Assembly: GCA_028583685.1 (NCBI GenBank)
Contig: JAMXIF010001253.1
Coordinates: 98,152,582 to 98,216,581 of the forward strand
Length of the DNA stretch: 64,000 bases
Origin: Petaurus breviceps papuanus
Lineage: Eukaryota; Chordata; Mammalia; Diprotodontia; Petauridae
Reading direction: 5' to 3'
Of this stretch, positions 33,601 to 44,430 are shown piece after piece (position 1 is the stretch's first letter; each line of letters starts with the position of its first letter). The notes below the pieces were generated by a model that was not told the DNA's origin, made no database searches, and saw only the letters and a list, made by a program, of their open reading frames with translations. The translations under genes were made by a program, and so were the position numbers.

Positions 33601-34900
33601 CTAGATTTCAGATAAAAACTTAATTTTGGCTATTTACAGGAGCTGGGGATAAGCAAGATCTCTGAGATTGAAAAGAAAAACAAACCAACAACAGATTGGA
33701 ACACTGAGTGGGAATGAGGAGATGGGACTGAAGCAGGGTACTAATGCTGGGGTGCATCAAACACCAGCATCAGAGGGATTTCCCATTCCCTTCTCCCTCC
33801 CTATTGTGAGGGATGACTCACAGGGAAGCTTCCTCATTCTTCTAACTCCCTGTACATTCTCATCTCTTCTCTATATTTTGTAAGCCAGTTCAGTTTTGCG
33901 AGCAACTCATGATTTCCCCGAAATGAGGTAATTTGAAAGAAAACCATATTAGTTCACTTCTGATTGGGTGCTTCCAAATTTGATGAAAGGAAATGTGTGA
34001 TGAAAGATCATAAAACAACTTTATGATAGGGTAGAGATTAGCTTTGAATAATTAAGATAAAGAAGGATTGAAATTGCTTTGCATTGATTAGTTAGCACTA
34101 GTAAAAGATTGTGGGCTTGCCTCACCAGCCAAGGGTGAGGTAGACAGGTGTTAGAGGTAGAGTTAGGATCAGGACAAGGGAAGCCTGCTAGCTTCTGCAA
34201 TTTGCACTGCCTGGTTGTCTGCTTGAGCAACAAGGGTTGTGCCCTTTCTCATGAGAAAGTATAAAGACTTTTCTGGTCTCCAGTTCAGAATCTGAACTTT
34301 TTCATCCCACACACCATCCTCTGACACTTGCCAGTCCTGTCTGGTCTGAGTTCTGCCCTGGACCTGCCCTGGGATGTTAGGTAAAGCAGAGCCTGAGTAG
34401 GAAAGGCTCTCCAAGATAGGAGTCTGGAGAGTCAGGGAGGGGGAGAAGGAGGGAGGAGAAAGGAAGTAAAAAAGAACAGTGGCAATAGAAGTGAGGCTCC
34501 TGTTTATAGAAGGGACCCGATAAGTTAGGCATATATAGTTAAAGGCTCTATTTGTTAACCACTAATAATAGCTCACAATGTCTGAAAAGCCCTCCCAGTA
34601 TTTGGACTAACACTACATAATATGTCTTCTTTCTAAACCTTTTAATTTTGAATCATTATTCCCAACCTCCTGACATTCAAATGTGGATTTTTGGGTAATT
34701 TTTAAATCTCTCAAATTACTTACATATGTTATAATTTGTAATTTTGGTAGCTGAGTAGAGATTGGCTGTAATCCCAGCATTTAGCACATAGTAGGCCCTC
34801 AATAAGTAAGTGCTTGTTGACTGTTTCCTTACTTCTGAAATGATTTTCTCTTGAAAACTTAGAAATCTAATGTCCCTCCAAAAGGATGCAAAATAACTTC
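33601..34900. other. Intergenic DNA, partly LTR-like; short L2 tail at 34.77-34.83 kb
   Basis: No gene is seen. A promoter-like 'aaagtataaagactttt' near 34255 in a GC-balanced block (33950-34450) may be an undelimited LTR. 'cacatagtaggccctcaata' at about 34785 is an L2 3' tail. Confidence 0.35.
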
Positions 34901-35640
34901 ATATGATTTTTTTTTTAGAATCTGGCTCTCATTCAACTGGAAAAGGTCTTACACCACTTTACAATACAATAATTTATTTTCTATTTATCCGGAAGTCAAA
35001 CGTCAAGCATTGATTGTCCTGAGGCCAGCAAATAAAACACTCCCCCATAACCAATACCAACCAACAACCCTTTCACATCTGAGAAGAATTGTTGTCCTTC
35101 AGCGGGGAGCCACCCTTTGGCCAAATTGACTTAAAATTGCTTGTAAGAATAATTATAGTAGAAAAGGACAGATGACAGAAAAACCCTTCCTTCTTTTGTA
35201 TAGAGAAGTGACAGGCTACAGCTTCAGAATGCTGGGCATACATACTCGGTTGGCTTTAATTTAATTCTTTGTTCCAAGGTAAGTTTGGTTCATCATGTGT
35301 TAAGTACTAAATAAGGAATTAACTGTGGTTAAAAAAAGGAATTAACTGTTAAAAAAATCAATAAAACTTTTTAAAATTAAGACAACTACCTAGAAGCACC
35401 ATATAAACACAGATGCCAAAGGAGGAAACAGAAAAACTATGAAAGCAAAGCAGTTTAGTATAGATTCAAACAATTGTATATACTTTGATAATTGTCTTGC
35501 TGTCACCCTATTTGGCCTGGGGGTAACACTGTACAATAACTGATATTTATAGTTAAGGCCATGAATCATCAATAAGTGATTAAATCATGTTCAAAATATG
35601 TCCTTTTTAATGGACCCATTCATATATTCTGATGTTCTGT
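34901..35640. other. Unique sequence with a splice-donor-like site
   Basis: No repeat is recognised. The block 34985-35280 is less AT-rich and ends at 'ttccaag|gtaagtttgg', a good donor match near 35278. There is no partner acceptor or long frame, so no gene is called. Confidence 0.35.
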
Positions 35641-35905
35641 GTCCACTAGGGGAGGGAAGGGAATAAGCATTTATTTATTTATTTAGGAATAAGCATTTAT
35701 TAAGTACCCACTATGTGTGAGGCACTTTGCAAATATTTTATTTGATCCTCACAACAACCTTGTGAGACAAGTGTTATTATTTATCTACATTATACAATTG
35801 AAGAAACTGAGACAAATAGAGGTTAAATGACTTGTTCAGAATCACACAACTAGTAAAGTAAAATTTGAACTCAGGTTTTCCTGACTCCAGGCCCAGTGCT
35901 TTGTC
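35641..35905 (-). repeat. MIR SINE and TTTA repeat
   Basis: Antisense MIR: 'tgatcctcacaacaaccttg', 'gaagaaactgagacaaatag', 'aaatgacttgttcagaatca' in order. A short (TTTA)n tract lies at 35669-35685. Confidence 0.85.
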
Positions 35906-37636
35906 CAAAGTAGCAGCCTCCATGTTTCTTAGCCCCATCTTGATCTTTCTGTTATGTAGAAGCTACTGGGGGAGGTGGGAAAAAGGTAAGGAGGGAATCA
36001 GAAATATGCCAATTAGATCTCTCACTTATACCAACTCTGGTCACCATCCCAGATGTTAGAATTGCTTGGGAGGAGTGGGAATCAAGGAGGTCAGCATTAG
36101 AAGCCAACAGATATTGGTGCTCGCCAGCTAGGCTTACCTGGCTAGGATTCTTTCTCATGTACATTCCCTAATCACCCTCCTACTTCCACAAAGCAAGTCT
36201 CAGAACACAAGGCATAAACCTATCCTTTCTAGGGATTTATATGCTAACCAATCTCCCACAAGCCACTTGGGATCTATATCTTCATATTGCCCAGAGGTCT
36301 ACTCCACACACATTCCTGATCACCTCAAACTCATACATTGACTCAAAAACACCTAATACAATACTCAACTTTCACCCAGTGAGGTTACTTAGTTGTTCTT
36401 TTGTGCCCTCATCCAGAGACTAATTTCTACTTCCACATCTTTCATATATTCCTTTCTCCACATACCCAAACTTTGCTTTCAGCACATTCCATGACAACAC
36501 CCAAGGACTGGCTTCTAACCATACCTTCTCCAGTAGTTAACAGCATCAGAAGAATATTCTGATGCTCTCTTATTGCCCAGTGGGTGATTTACTAAACAAG
36601 GAGTCCCTTTCACCTTAGTACAGAGCTGTTGCCTCTTTGAGGCCTATTAAGCATGCAAGGACATTTATAACACATTTTAGAAAGATTCCCATTAAAATGG
36701 TTAAAATTAAAAGGAAGTGGTGATACTAATTAAAGGGGTTAAGATTTATGTGTAATTTCACTTGAGTTTTTCATTCTCTGATGGTATCAGATAAATGTAT
36801 CATTAGCATGATGTCCATATTTGATAAACAGATCAATTTTTATAAATTTCATCTTATATTGATTATCAGACTAATTTCCTGTTTCATAAATGAATAATTA
36901 CACAAATTAAAACATTATAAATTGTTGATAAAAATTCTGTATATTAATTAGTTATTCCTACAGTGATAAACACATCTCAGTGCTTAGCTACTCTGAAATA
37001 ATATATGCCACATTGTTTAAGAGGAAAAAAAAACATTTCCCTCATCTTAGGAAATAGAAAAAGAATAGTTTTGAGTAATTTAATGTTACTAAATTTCTTC
37101 CTTATCATCTTCTGTTCTTTTTCTTGTAAGTTGTTACTTGATCAAATCAATAGTTCTTGATTCAAATAAATAGCTAATCATGAGAAGAATAAATGCTTTC
37201 ACATCAGTGTCCCACAGTGTAGTTTACTGAGGTAATGAGCACTAAAATCAATTGTGTTTGCTTGTTTTTTAGACTCATGTTGAAATAATGATCATACAAA
37301 ATCATACTTCCACATTTGTTTTCCAATCTAGTCAGCTTTCTGATTTTGCATTGGTTTATCTGTCACTTGTCAATAAACATAGAAATACACTTTTCTGTTT
37401 CTTTTTTTGTCATTGTTTCTTTGTTTTTGTTTTTGCTTACACCAACTAGTAACTTCCCATTCAGTAGCATACTCAATACAAAATGACAGCTGATGATATC
37501 TGATGGTTGATCTGACTGACAGCCATTTATATTGTATCTCATCAAAATTGTAGTAATTAGGTACTTGTGATTATTACAGACCAGAGGTACTTAGGCCAGT
37601 GCCAAGTCCTCTAACAGTCATTCAGGAATTTGCATG
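35906..37636. other. AT-rich intergenic DNA, no gene seen
   Basis: Nothing identifiable. It becomes very AT-rich after 36660. The short ORFs lack family features. Confidence 0.5.
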
Positions 37637-37638
37637 TA

Positions 37639-38020
37639 CCGTGTTTCCCTGATAATAAGACACTGTCTTATTAAATTTTTTGGACAAGAAAACACCAGAG
37701 GGCTTATTTTCAGGGGAGGGCTTATTTTAATGAATATTGACAGCAATTTTAATAAACAGGTAAATGTGAACAAAAAAAATGTACCTTTATTCAATAAGCA
37801 AATCACTGGGGAAGAACAGGATGACGCGCTCACTGCTGCAGTTCTGATTGGATGCAGCTCGGAGCGCGGAGTGTGTTTCACGGGGGGGGGGGACAGTGCA
37901 TACAGAGTAACGTAGCGTGTAGCGCAGGGGATCACCTTCACTACAGTAGCAATCTCAATAGGGCTTATTTTCGGGGGAGGGCTTATTTTAGGGATAGGCC
38001 TTATTATCGGGGAAACACGG
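37639..38020. mobile_element. CpG-rich MITE flanked by TA (Tc1/mariner-type)
   Basis: Terminal inverted repeats CCGTGTTTCCCTGATAATAAG (left) and its complement at the right differ at few positions. TA sits on both sides (37637-37638, 38021-38022). Inside each TIR is a related pair of 'gagggcttattttcgggggag'-like units. The centre is GC-rich with about a dozen CpGs (gacgcgctc, cggagcgcgg, aacgtagcgtgtagcgc), although CpG is rare around it. 382 bp; no transposase. A pyrimidine-rich flank of short ORFs on both strands is artefact. Confidence 0.85.
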
Positions 38021-38022
38021 TA

Positions 38023-39060
38023 GGACTCATTCAAGCTCCCATTCCATTGTTACTTATCTTTGTCTATCATATCTCTCTAGAAGTATGACTCAGCCTCTGC
38101 TTGCTTGCCCTACTCTTTCCTTCTCTTACCAACCTGTTATCCTAATCAAAAGCCTCTGCAAAAATGGATCATTACTTTAGTAAGTAGTTTAATTGAATTA
38201 GATGAGAGGATAATAAGGTGCAAACAACAGATACATATATCTCATCAGTAGCTGCTCTGGCAATCATTTCAACCCTCCACATGTGGAACCTCATTCTAGC
38301 TAAAAAGTAGCTTTCAATGGAAATAACACATCGTGCCCACTGGGGAGCAACAGAGACCCTCCACCTAGCAGGGAGAAGGTCCCAGGTGAGCAGCCTGATG
38401 GCATCACAAAAAGATATTAGCAGGCTTGTAGCACTGGAAGTAGGAATTGTGCCTTTATGTATGTGCCCTGGCTATGTTTCTGTTACATCCATGCTTTTCC
38501 ATGTATACCCTGGTTATATGTGCTCCTTAGGTATGTGTCCTATACATGATCACTGTGGGCATCTGCACTTCTCACTAATGGTCTGGCTATTTGTGAGAGA
38601 GCATGAATCAGAGTAAACAGGAAATGATCTATTACTTATCTTATATATTTCACTTAAGGGTTTGCTTTGACAAAATTATGAGCTCTGATTGACTCAACAA
38701 AGTTGAGGTTTGTGTGCTGTGGTTTTGAGTGGATGTAGATCCATAGAACACTCTGGACCTGGGGCAGTATTTCTAGGGGCTCACATGGGAAGTTGCACCA
38801 AGGGCTGCCTCCCTCTTCCTCTGTTTACGTATATACAACAAGGATATGCATAGCATATACACAAAGTGACAGTCATGTCAATGTAAATCATTTCTTTTTA
38901 CCATAGCATGACAGAAAATGAAACCTTAAATAAACTTACAAGTCTTGCAAAATAATTAAAAAAAAAATCTGATCCATACCTATGATCCAGTGTAGAAACT
39001 CTCCCTCAAAATGTTGATCAGCAAATCATTTGCAATTTGTAGCCTTAGAGATTTTCCTGG
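38023..39060. other. Intergenic DNA, no gene seen
   Basis: The 99-residue ORF at 38317-38616 has Met- and Cys-rich low-complexity content, with repeated 'MCPGYVS'-like words from a degenerate tandem repeat. It has no family features. No element is named. Confidence 0.45.
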
Positions 39061-39770
39061 AGAACTGGAAGTTTTAAATGACTTGCCCTGGGTCACCCAG
39101 CTAGTGTGTAATACAGGCAAGACTGGAACCCCAGTCATCCTAACTCCACTCAGCAACAAAAGACTTACAAAGTATAAGTGCTTAGGACTGAGTGACCTGA
39201 ATCTGGTCCTGATTCTTTGCCTTTTCTCTTCCCTTCATACATATCCTCTTGACAATCTATCCCCTATCACGATTTCAATTATCACTCTATACAGAGAACT
39301 CCCAAGTCTATATGTCCAGATAAACTCTCCTTAGAAACCAGGCCCCATTTCTGCAGCATGGGCATACCTGGATGTTCCATTTACACCTAAAATTTCAACA
39401 TGCACAAAATTAAATTCATTCTCTCCACCTCAAAACCTGGCCCTTAATTCTCACATTCTTCAAGTCACCAAGGAAGCCATCAGTGTCTGTTACCTCTTTC
39501 TCTCCCCTCAAATGGGATCAATTGTCTAATAATGTTGATTTTGCCTCTGTTAAAGTACTTCTTGCATCTGGCACCACTCTGGCATGGATCTTCCTCATCT
39601 CTTGTTTAATCTCATGTAATTACCTTCCAGGTGGCTTACCTGCCTCCAAATCTCTTTTTTTCCCTATTGATTCTTCACACCATGACAAAGTAATATTCCT
39701 AATGACCAAGTCTGATCTCATCCCCTCTTGTGATCATTGCCTCAAATATCCAAACTGATCTGTGGTCTTA
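39061..39770 (+). repeat. SINE fragment (-) then L2 LINE (+)
   Basis: 'aaatgacttgccctgggtca' is an antisense SINE/MIR end. From about 39200 the text follows L2: 'cacgatttcaattatcactc', 'agaactcccaagtctatatg', 'ttctcacattcttcaagtca', 'gaccaagtctgatctcatcc'. Confidence 0.7.
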
Positions 39771-40229
39771 TTGATGTAGAGCTTCTCTTCAATCATTCTG
39801 ATTGCCTCTGTCATCATCATCCTGTGCAACTCTTCTGCGAGTCCTCCATATATTTGCCCCAAGGGTCCATCAAACATGATGGCAGCCTTCCTCCATCGCT
39901 CCTGACTTTCCAAGGAGACCAGTGGGGAACTGAAGCCACCACATCTATCTAGACATATCACCAGACCATTAACCAGACATTTCCCTTAAGACATCTTTAT
40001 TCCAGGTCTGGGCTGTTTTTGTTTTGTTGTTTTTTGAGCTAATTTCATAATCTTCCATTTAATCTTTGTAAGATTTTTACAAATGAATTCATATTCTAAA
40101 CCAATATTACCAGTGATTGACTCTCTCTTTGCTTGGTAATTGTCAAGTGTTTGCTGATTAATGTATTTTTAGGTTCATTTTTGTGTCCTTGTTATGGCAA
40201 TTGATTTACATTGCTTAAACTATTTTTTC
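39771..40229. other. Intergenic DNA, no gene seen
   Basis: The ORFs on both strands at 39734-39961 overlap each other and have no domain. Confidence 0.4.
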
Positions 40230-40480
40230 TTTTAAATGGTATTTTACTTTTTCCAATTATATATAAAGACAATTTTTAACATTTTTTAAAAATTTTGAGT
40301 TGCAAAGCTTCTCCCTCCCTCCCTCCTTTCCCTCCTCCCTAAGATGGCAAGTACATTGCTTAAACTTATGTCTTTTAAATCTAATTATTTTTATTTTTTC
40401 TTTTAAATTTATTTACTTTTAGTATACAACATTCAGTTCCACAAACTTAAACTTCTATATGAAATGTTCTGTGACTCTGT
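40230..40480 (-). repeat. Two L1 3'-end fragments
   Basis: 'ttttacttttttccaattat'-like tail text, then 'cctaagatggcaagtacatt', and a second start 'cttttagtatacaacattca', are L1 3'-end segments in minus orientation. Confidence 0.6.
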
Positions 40481-40499
40481 GCTTCTTGAACCCAGTATC

Positions 40500-41440
40500 C
40501 ATTTTTCATTTTCAACAACTTGTTTGAATAAGTCAAGATTGAATTGTTTTAATTGCATGCCATTTCCTTTTCTCATTTTTATTCTTTCATATAGCTTTGT
40601 TTTAACTTTGGTCTTTTCTCTAACAAGTTGGTGGTCCTTCTGTACACGGGAATGATATCACGTAAGTGAGAAGTCATTTTCCATCTTTTAAGGTATAATC
40701 AATGGCATTATTTTGTTATGTTTCTTGGTGTTCAGCACAATCAGAGCTCAGTGATTTTTTTCCCTGAAGACATTGTTCATCATACATAGTCATGATATTT
40801 TTGTATAGTCTACAAAAACTTAGCTTCTCTCATTCCTTATTCCTGATCCATATTTTCCAGCACATTTTAAAAACCATCATCTCCTATTCCTATATTTACA
40901 GTATCAGAGTACACAGATCTAATTTAAGGATCTTATAGAGTTCATAGAATTTCTCTCCATCAAAAGATGTTGGTGAATAGACTGCAATGATTTTCACAGT
41001 GATCTTTTTGCAACTCCTTATCATGAACATTGAGAATAATCAAATATCCCATACATCGTGACATTTCTTTGGGAACAGAGTAAAACCAAGTCTGTCAATT
41101 CTTTTATTCGCTTTTCCAAGAAGAACCCATGAGCCACCTTTCCATTGAGCTGCAGTTTCTTTCTGTCTAACTTTATTTATAGTGAGAATACCAACAGTGA
41201 TATCAGTAGCATGGCCGCTGAATGGTCGATGGATAAGGCTCTCACAATTTAGAGAATCAATAGCTAAGTCAAAGTTTATAGATGGTTTAAGTAGGATATG
41301 CCTTTTAGAACCTCTGCCCCTTTTCCCCAGGCCTGCCACTGTCATTGCAAAAGTGGAAGGGAGCCACTTAGGACTGAGGGATACTTCGTGACTTTGTTTA
41401 ATGACGTGAGTTGCCATAGCCAAAAAATTCATCAAGTAGC
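40500..41440 (-). repeat. RTE-type LINE fragment, endonuclease region
   Basis: On the minus strand the frame around 40880-41000 reads IIAVYSPTSFDGEKFYEL, the counterpart of the conserved VYAPTS motif of RTE apurinic endonucleases. The 131-residue ORF upstream (41040-41435) carries VGILTINKVRQKETAAQWK, matching the 'LSEVRRK' block. So the ORF is a LINE relic and not a host gene. Frames are interrupted between these parts. Confidence 0.6.
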
Positions 41441-41639
41441 TAGCCTAATGGTCATATTTAGCTATGCTGGTCCTCAGAAAGGAGACAGTCTGTTACCTGA
41501 ATTATATTCAAAGCTTTTATAGTCTACTTATGGCACCTACCAGAGCCTTTAAGAAGCCCAGGATCATCCACATTTTACTTGGAAGCATAAGGGTAAGACT
41601 TTGTAGAGAACTACATTTCCGAAATAAGCGCTAATTCCT

Positions 41640-42140
41640 CACCCTGGCATTCAAAGACCTCCATAGTCAAACTTCAATCCCCTATATGTAATCTTATTTT
41701 GTACGATTCCCCTTTACATGCTATTGCATTTCAATCTTACTGGACAATTTGCCATTCTTTCATCTCACTCTGTCCTCTCCTTTCTCCATGCATTTACAAA
41801 TGCCATCCTACGTGCATAGAACAGACTCCCCTTGCTTCTCTTCCTGCTGAAATCATACTTTTCCTTCAAGGTTCACCTCAGATACCACCTCTCCCATGAA
41901 GTCTTTCCTGATTCTCTCAGCTGAGAGTTACCCCTCTTCCTTCAAATCTCTCATTCTATTTTGACCTTTCCTATGTACTTAATTGTATTTTAATGTGTAT
42001 TTGTATACATATATGTGTATATATATGTATATGTCTGTGCGTATATGTACTTTTATCTCCTATATTCCATTATGTGCTCTTTCAAATAAGGGACAACGTC
42101 ATCTTTGTTTCCCCAGTACTTTGCATATACAGTTGCCCCC
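41640..42140 (+). repeat. L2 LINE, 3' part, with TATG-rich run
   Basis: 'ctacgtgcatagaacagact', 'aaggttcacctcagatacca', 'gaagtctttcctgattctct' follow the L2 3' end. A TATG/TATA-rich run interrupts at about 41995-42045. Confidence 0.75.
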
Positions 42141-42735
42141 AACAAAAAGCATTTCATTTTGCAACTTCATATGCCATAACTAAACCCCACCTTAAAATTT
42201 CTATGCCATGACAACATGGCAGTTATTCTAGTCTCTAGATAGCAACCCAAGAGGATTAACTAATTTGTCATAAAGAACTTAGAAATGGGGTGACTCATGA
42301 TGTGATCTAGGAATACTGACAGGTCCCTAAACACACTATCAGCAACCATAAAACTGAAGAACAGGACTTGTATGAGATGGGAAAAAGATGGTCATCATTC
42401 ATTGCTCTTCTAGTCCAGATGGTCAGATACTAATCATGTTATCCTTCTCAGTGTCTTCAAATGGGTGTTATTCAGAGAAATATATTTTAGTGATGTACTG
42501 ATATTTTTTTTGAAAAACAAAAGCCAGTAGTGTTTATATGGAATATAAATTCGACATTTATCAAATGACCAACAGCGTGGTGTCAATATGACATGAACCT
42601 TCAGATAAGTATAAACAGGAGATTTTGTGGAATACAGGTGGGCTAGAACTTGAGTGTGTCATATGAAGCAATATCATGAGATAAGACTGGAAATTTAGAT
42701 GGGAGCTAGGTTGTGGAGGACTTGAATTCCAGGAC
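42141..42735. other. Intergenic DNA, no gene seen
   Basis: No repeat or coding signal recognised. Confidence 0.45.
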
Positions 42736-42905
42736 ATAGAATTTGATCCTTTTTTTTTTAAACTGCTGTGTTAGGCAGCATTGAACATTTTTTAAAAATT
42801 AACATTCATTTAAAAAAAAATTTCAGTTTCAAACTCACTTCCTCCCTCACACCTCTCTCCAACCCATTGAGAAGAGAAGCAATTTGATACCCATAGAGGA
42901 ATCTC
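42736..42905 (-). repeat. L1 3'-end fragment
   Basis: 'tttaaaaattaacattcatt' and 'tctccaacccattgagaaga' resemble an L1 3' UTR end in minus orientation. Confidence 0.5.
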
Positions 42906-43023
42906 ATCCAGATTATACCCATGTTAAAGATGGTTTGGAAGTGGATAAATTAGCGGCAGGAATACCAGATCAGAAACTATACAATAGCTTTGGCAAGAAA
43001 TAACATGGCTTGAACTAAGATGG

Positions 43024-43558
43024 TGTAGCAGCAAGCACCCCAGTGTCCCCAGGGTGCCTGCTCACACAGGTTCTTGGATCTGCTTTGTTAAAGGAAAGCA
43101 ACTCAAAATGGGTTAACAAGCTTACTTTAATCAGTCAGACATATATCGTTTACCTTGTTCAGGAGAAAAGATCAGCACCCTGAACCTCAAAGTATACAGG
43201 CATAATTATCAAGACAGAAGCATCAAGTAGACAGATTTCCAAACTGTCCAACCATTACATCCATACCCAGTCAACATCTGGGTTTCCACATTCTGGGTTT
43301 TTCAAAGCCGGGGGACTCTCAACAACGGCTTCCCAGAATTCAGATCAAATCACAGAACACTTCTCAAAGTGAGTCCCAAAACAAAGCTACACATCAGGGC
43401 TTATATAGCTTTCTCCTGGCTCAGATAATGTAACAACCTTATTGACTCACTGACCAATCAAGAAGTATCTACTGAAAAACAAGCCTCCCTCCCCAGGATT
43501 CAGGTGCATTTTAGCCTAGGGGCAGGGAAGATCTTCCAAATTTGCATTCCCCATTACA
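43024..43558 (-). mobile_element. Solo LTR (TGTAAT...CTACA family)
   Basis: Minus-strand LTR of 535 bp beginning TGTAATGGGG and ending GCTGCTACA. Flanked by GATGG at 43019-43023 and 43559-43563, a perfect 5-base duplication. It has a TATATAAGC promoter box and an ATTAAAGTAAGC polyadenylation signal in proper order on the minus strand. It matches the 55.3 and 56.4-kb LTRs closely. No internal part remains, so it formed by LTR-LTR recombination. Confidence 0.92.
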
Positions 43559-43563
43559 GATGG

Positions 43564-44140
43564 TGGCTGTGGAAGTGCAAAGGGGGAAAAAAATGAAAGA
43601 GATATATTGTGGAGATAGACTCACTAGGACTTGGTAAATGATTGGATGTTTTACTTATGCGTGGTTGATTATCACAAAATGGTAAAATAGTATTGCTAGT
43701 AATGAAGCCAACAAATCTGTAAAATCTCTGAGCTCTGAAGCTACTTTTCCTGAAGCTCAGCTATGCTTGGACAGCAAGTGATTCATTCCAGGATATCTAA
43801 GCAACTGCTCTTGGCAAGCTGAAGCAGGGTGATTGCAAGTAGAAGTGTACAGGACAAACACTAAATATATACACAAGCACTTCAGACAATAAGTCATAGC
43901 TCTGATGTGTTGGGTAACCATAGAAGCCAAATGTTTAACCTGGTGCATACAGCAATCTGAAAAGGAAACTGCTTGAGGAACAGTCTTAGCTCATTCATTC
44001 ATTCATTCCACAAACGTTTACTGAGTGCCTCCTATGTGTGAGACTGTGAAGAATCAGAAAATCAACAGGCTCTGCAAACAGCAATTCCAGTCACACCGAA
44101 GGACGCTTCATATAAACAAAGCACTGCTGACTTGCCACGA
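43564..44140. other. Intergenic DNA, no gene seen
   Basis: Includes an (ATTC)n run at 43990-44006 followed by 'tttactgagtgcctcctatg', an old repeat fragment. Confidence 0.45.
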
Positions 44141-44144
44141 GGCT

Positions 44145-44430
44145 TTTTTTTTTTTAATTTTCATTTAAATTTTTAAGAACTATGAACTTTACAAATACCA
44201 AATAAAACGTGCATTTCCATATATTGCAGAACAGGACTGCACAGCACACGAAACTGAGAATGTAAAGCTTGCTTGTCTTTTAAAGTCTATAATCAGTTCA
44301 ACATGTAACTTTCAAAGGGGTACAGCTCGCCTGGGAGTGCTTCTGGCCTTGCTTCTGTTCTCATCTTTTCTGGAGGAAGGAGACCCTCTATCTCTAAGCT
44401 AAGTATTGGCTTCTGTGGGAAGAAGAGACT
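44145..44430 (-). other. Retrocopy-like or exon-like block, unidentified
   Basis: Minus-strand reading: an acceptor-like cttcttcccacag near 44408-44420, then a short open frame ending LYPFESYMLN, then a 3' UTR-like part ending in an A run (T run at 44146-44156). Another minus frame has GSPSSRKDENRSKARSTPRR, an RS-rich stretch. I recognise no gene. It could be a conserved last exon, the end of a retrocopied mRNA, or chance next to the CpG island. Confidence 0.3.

Noticed and set aside
41040-41435. 131-residue minus-strand ORF as a host gene
   Set aside because: Its motifs fit an RTE-type LINE endonuclease, and the frame breaks just downstream.
1-44000. PHOSPHO2 coding exon, expected upstream neighbour
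   Set aside because: No frame resembling the phosphatase (DFDNT motif near the start) was found on either strand.
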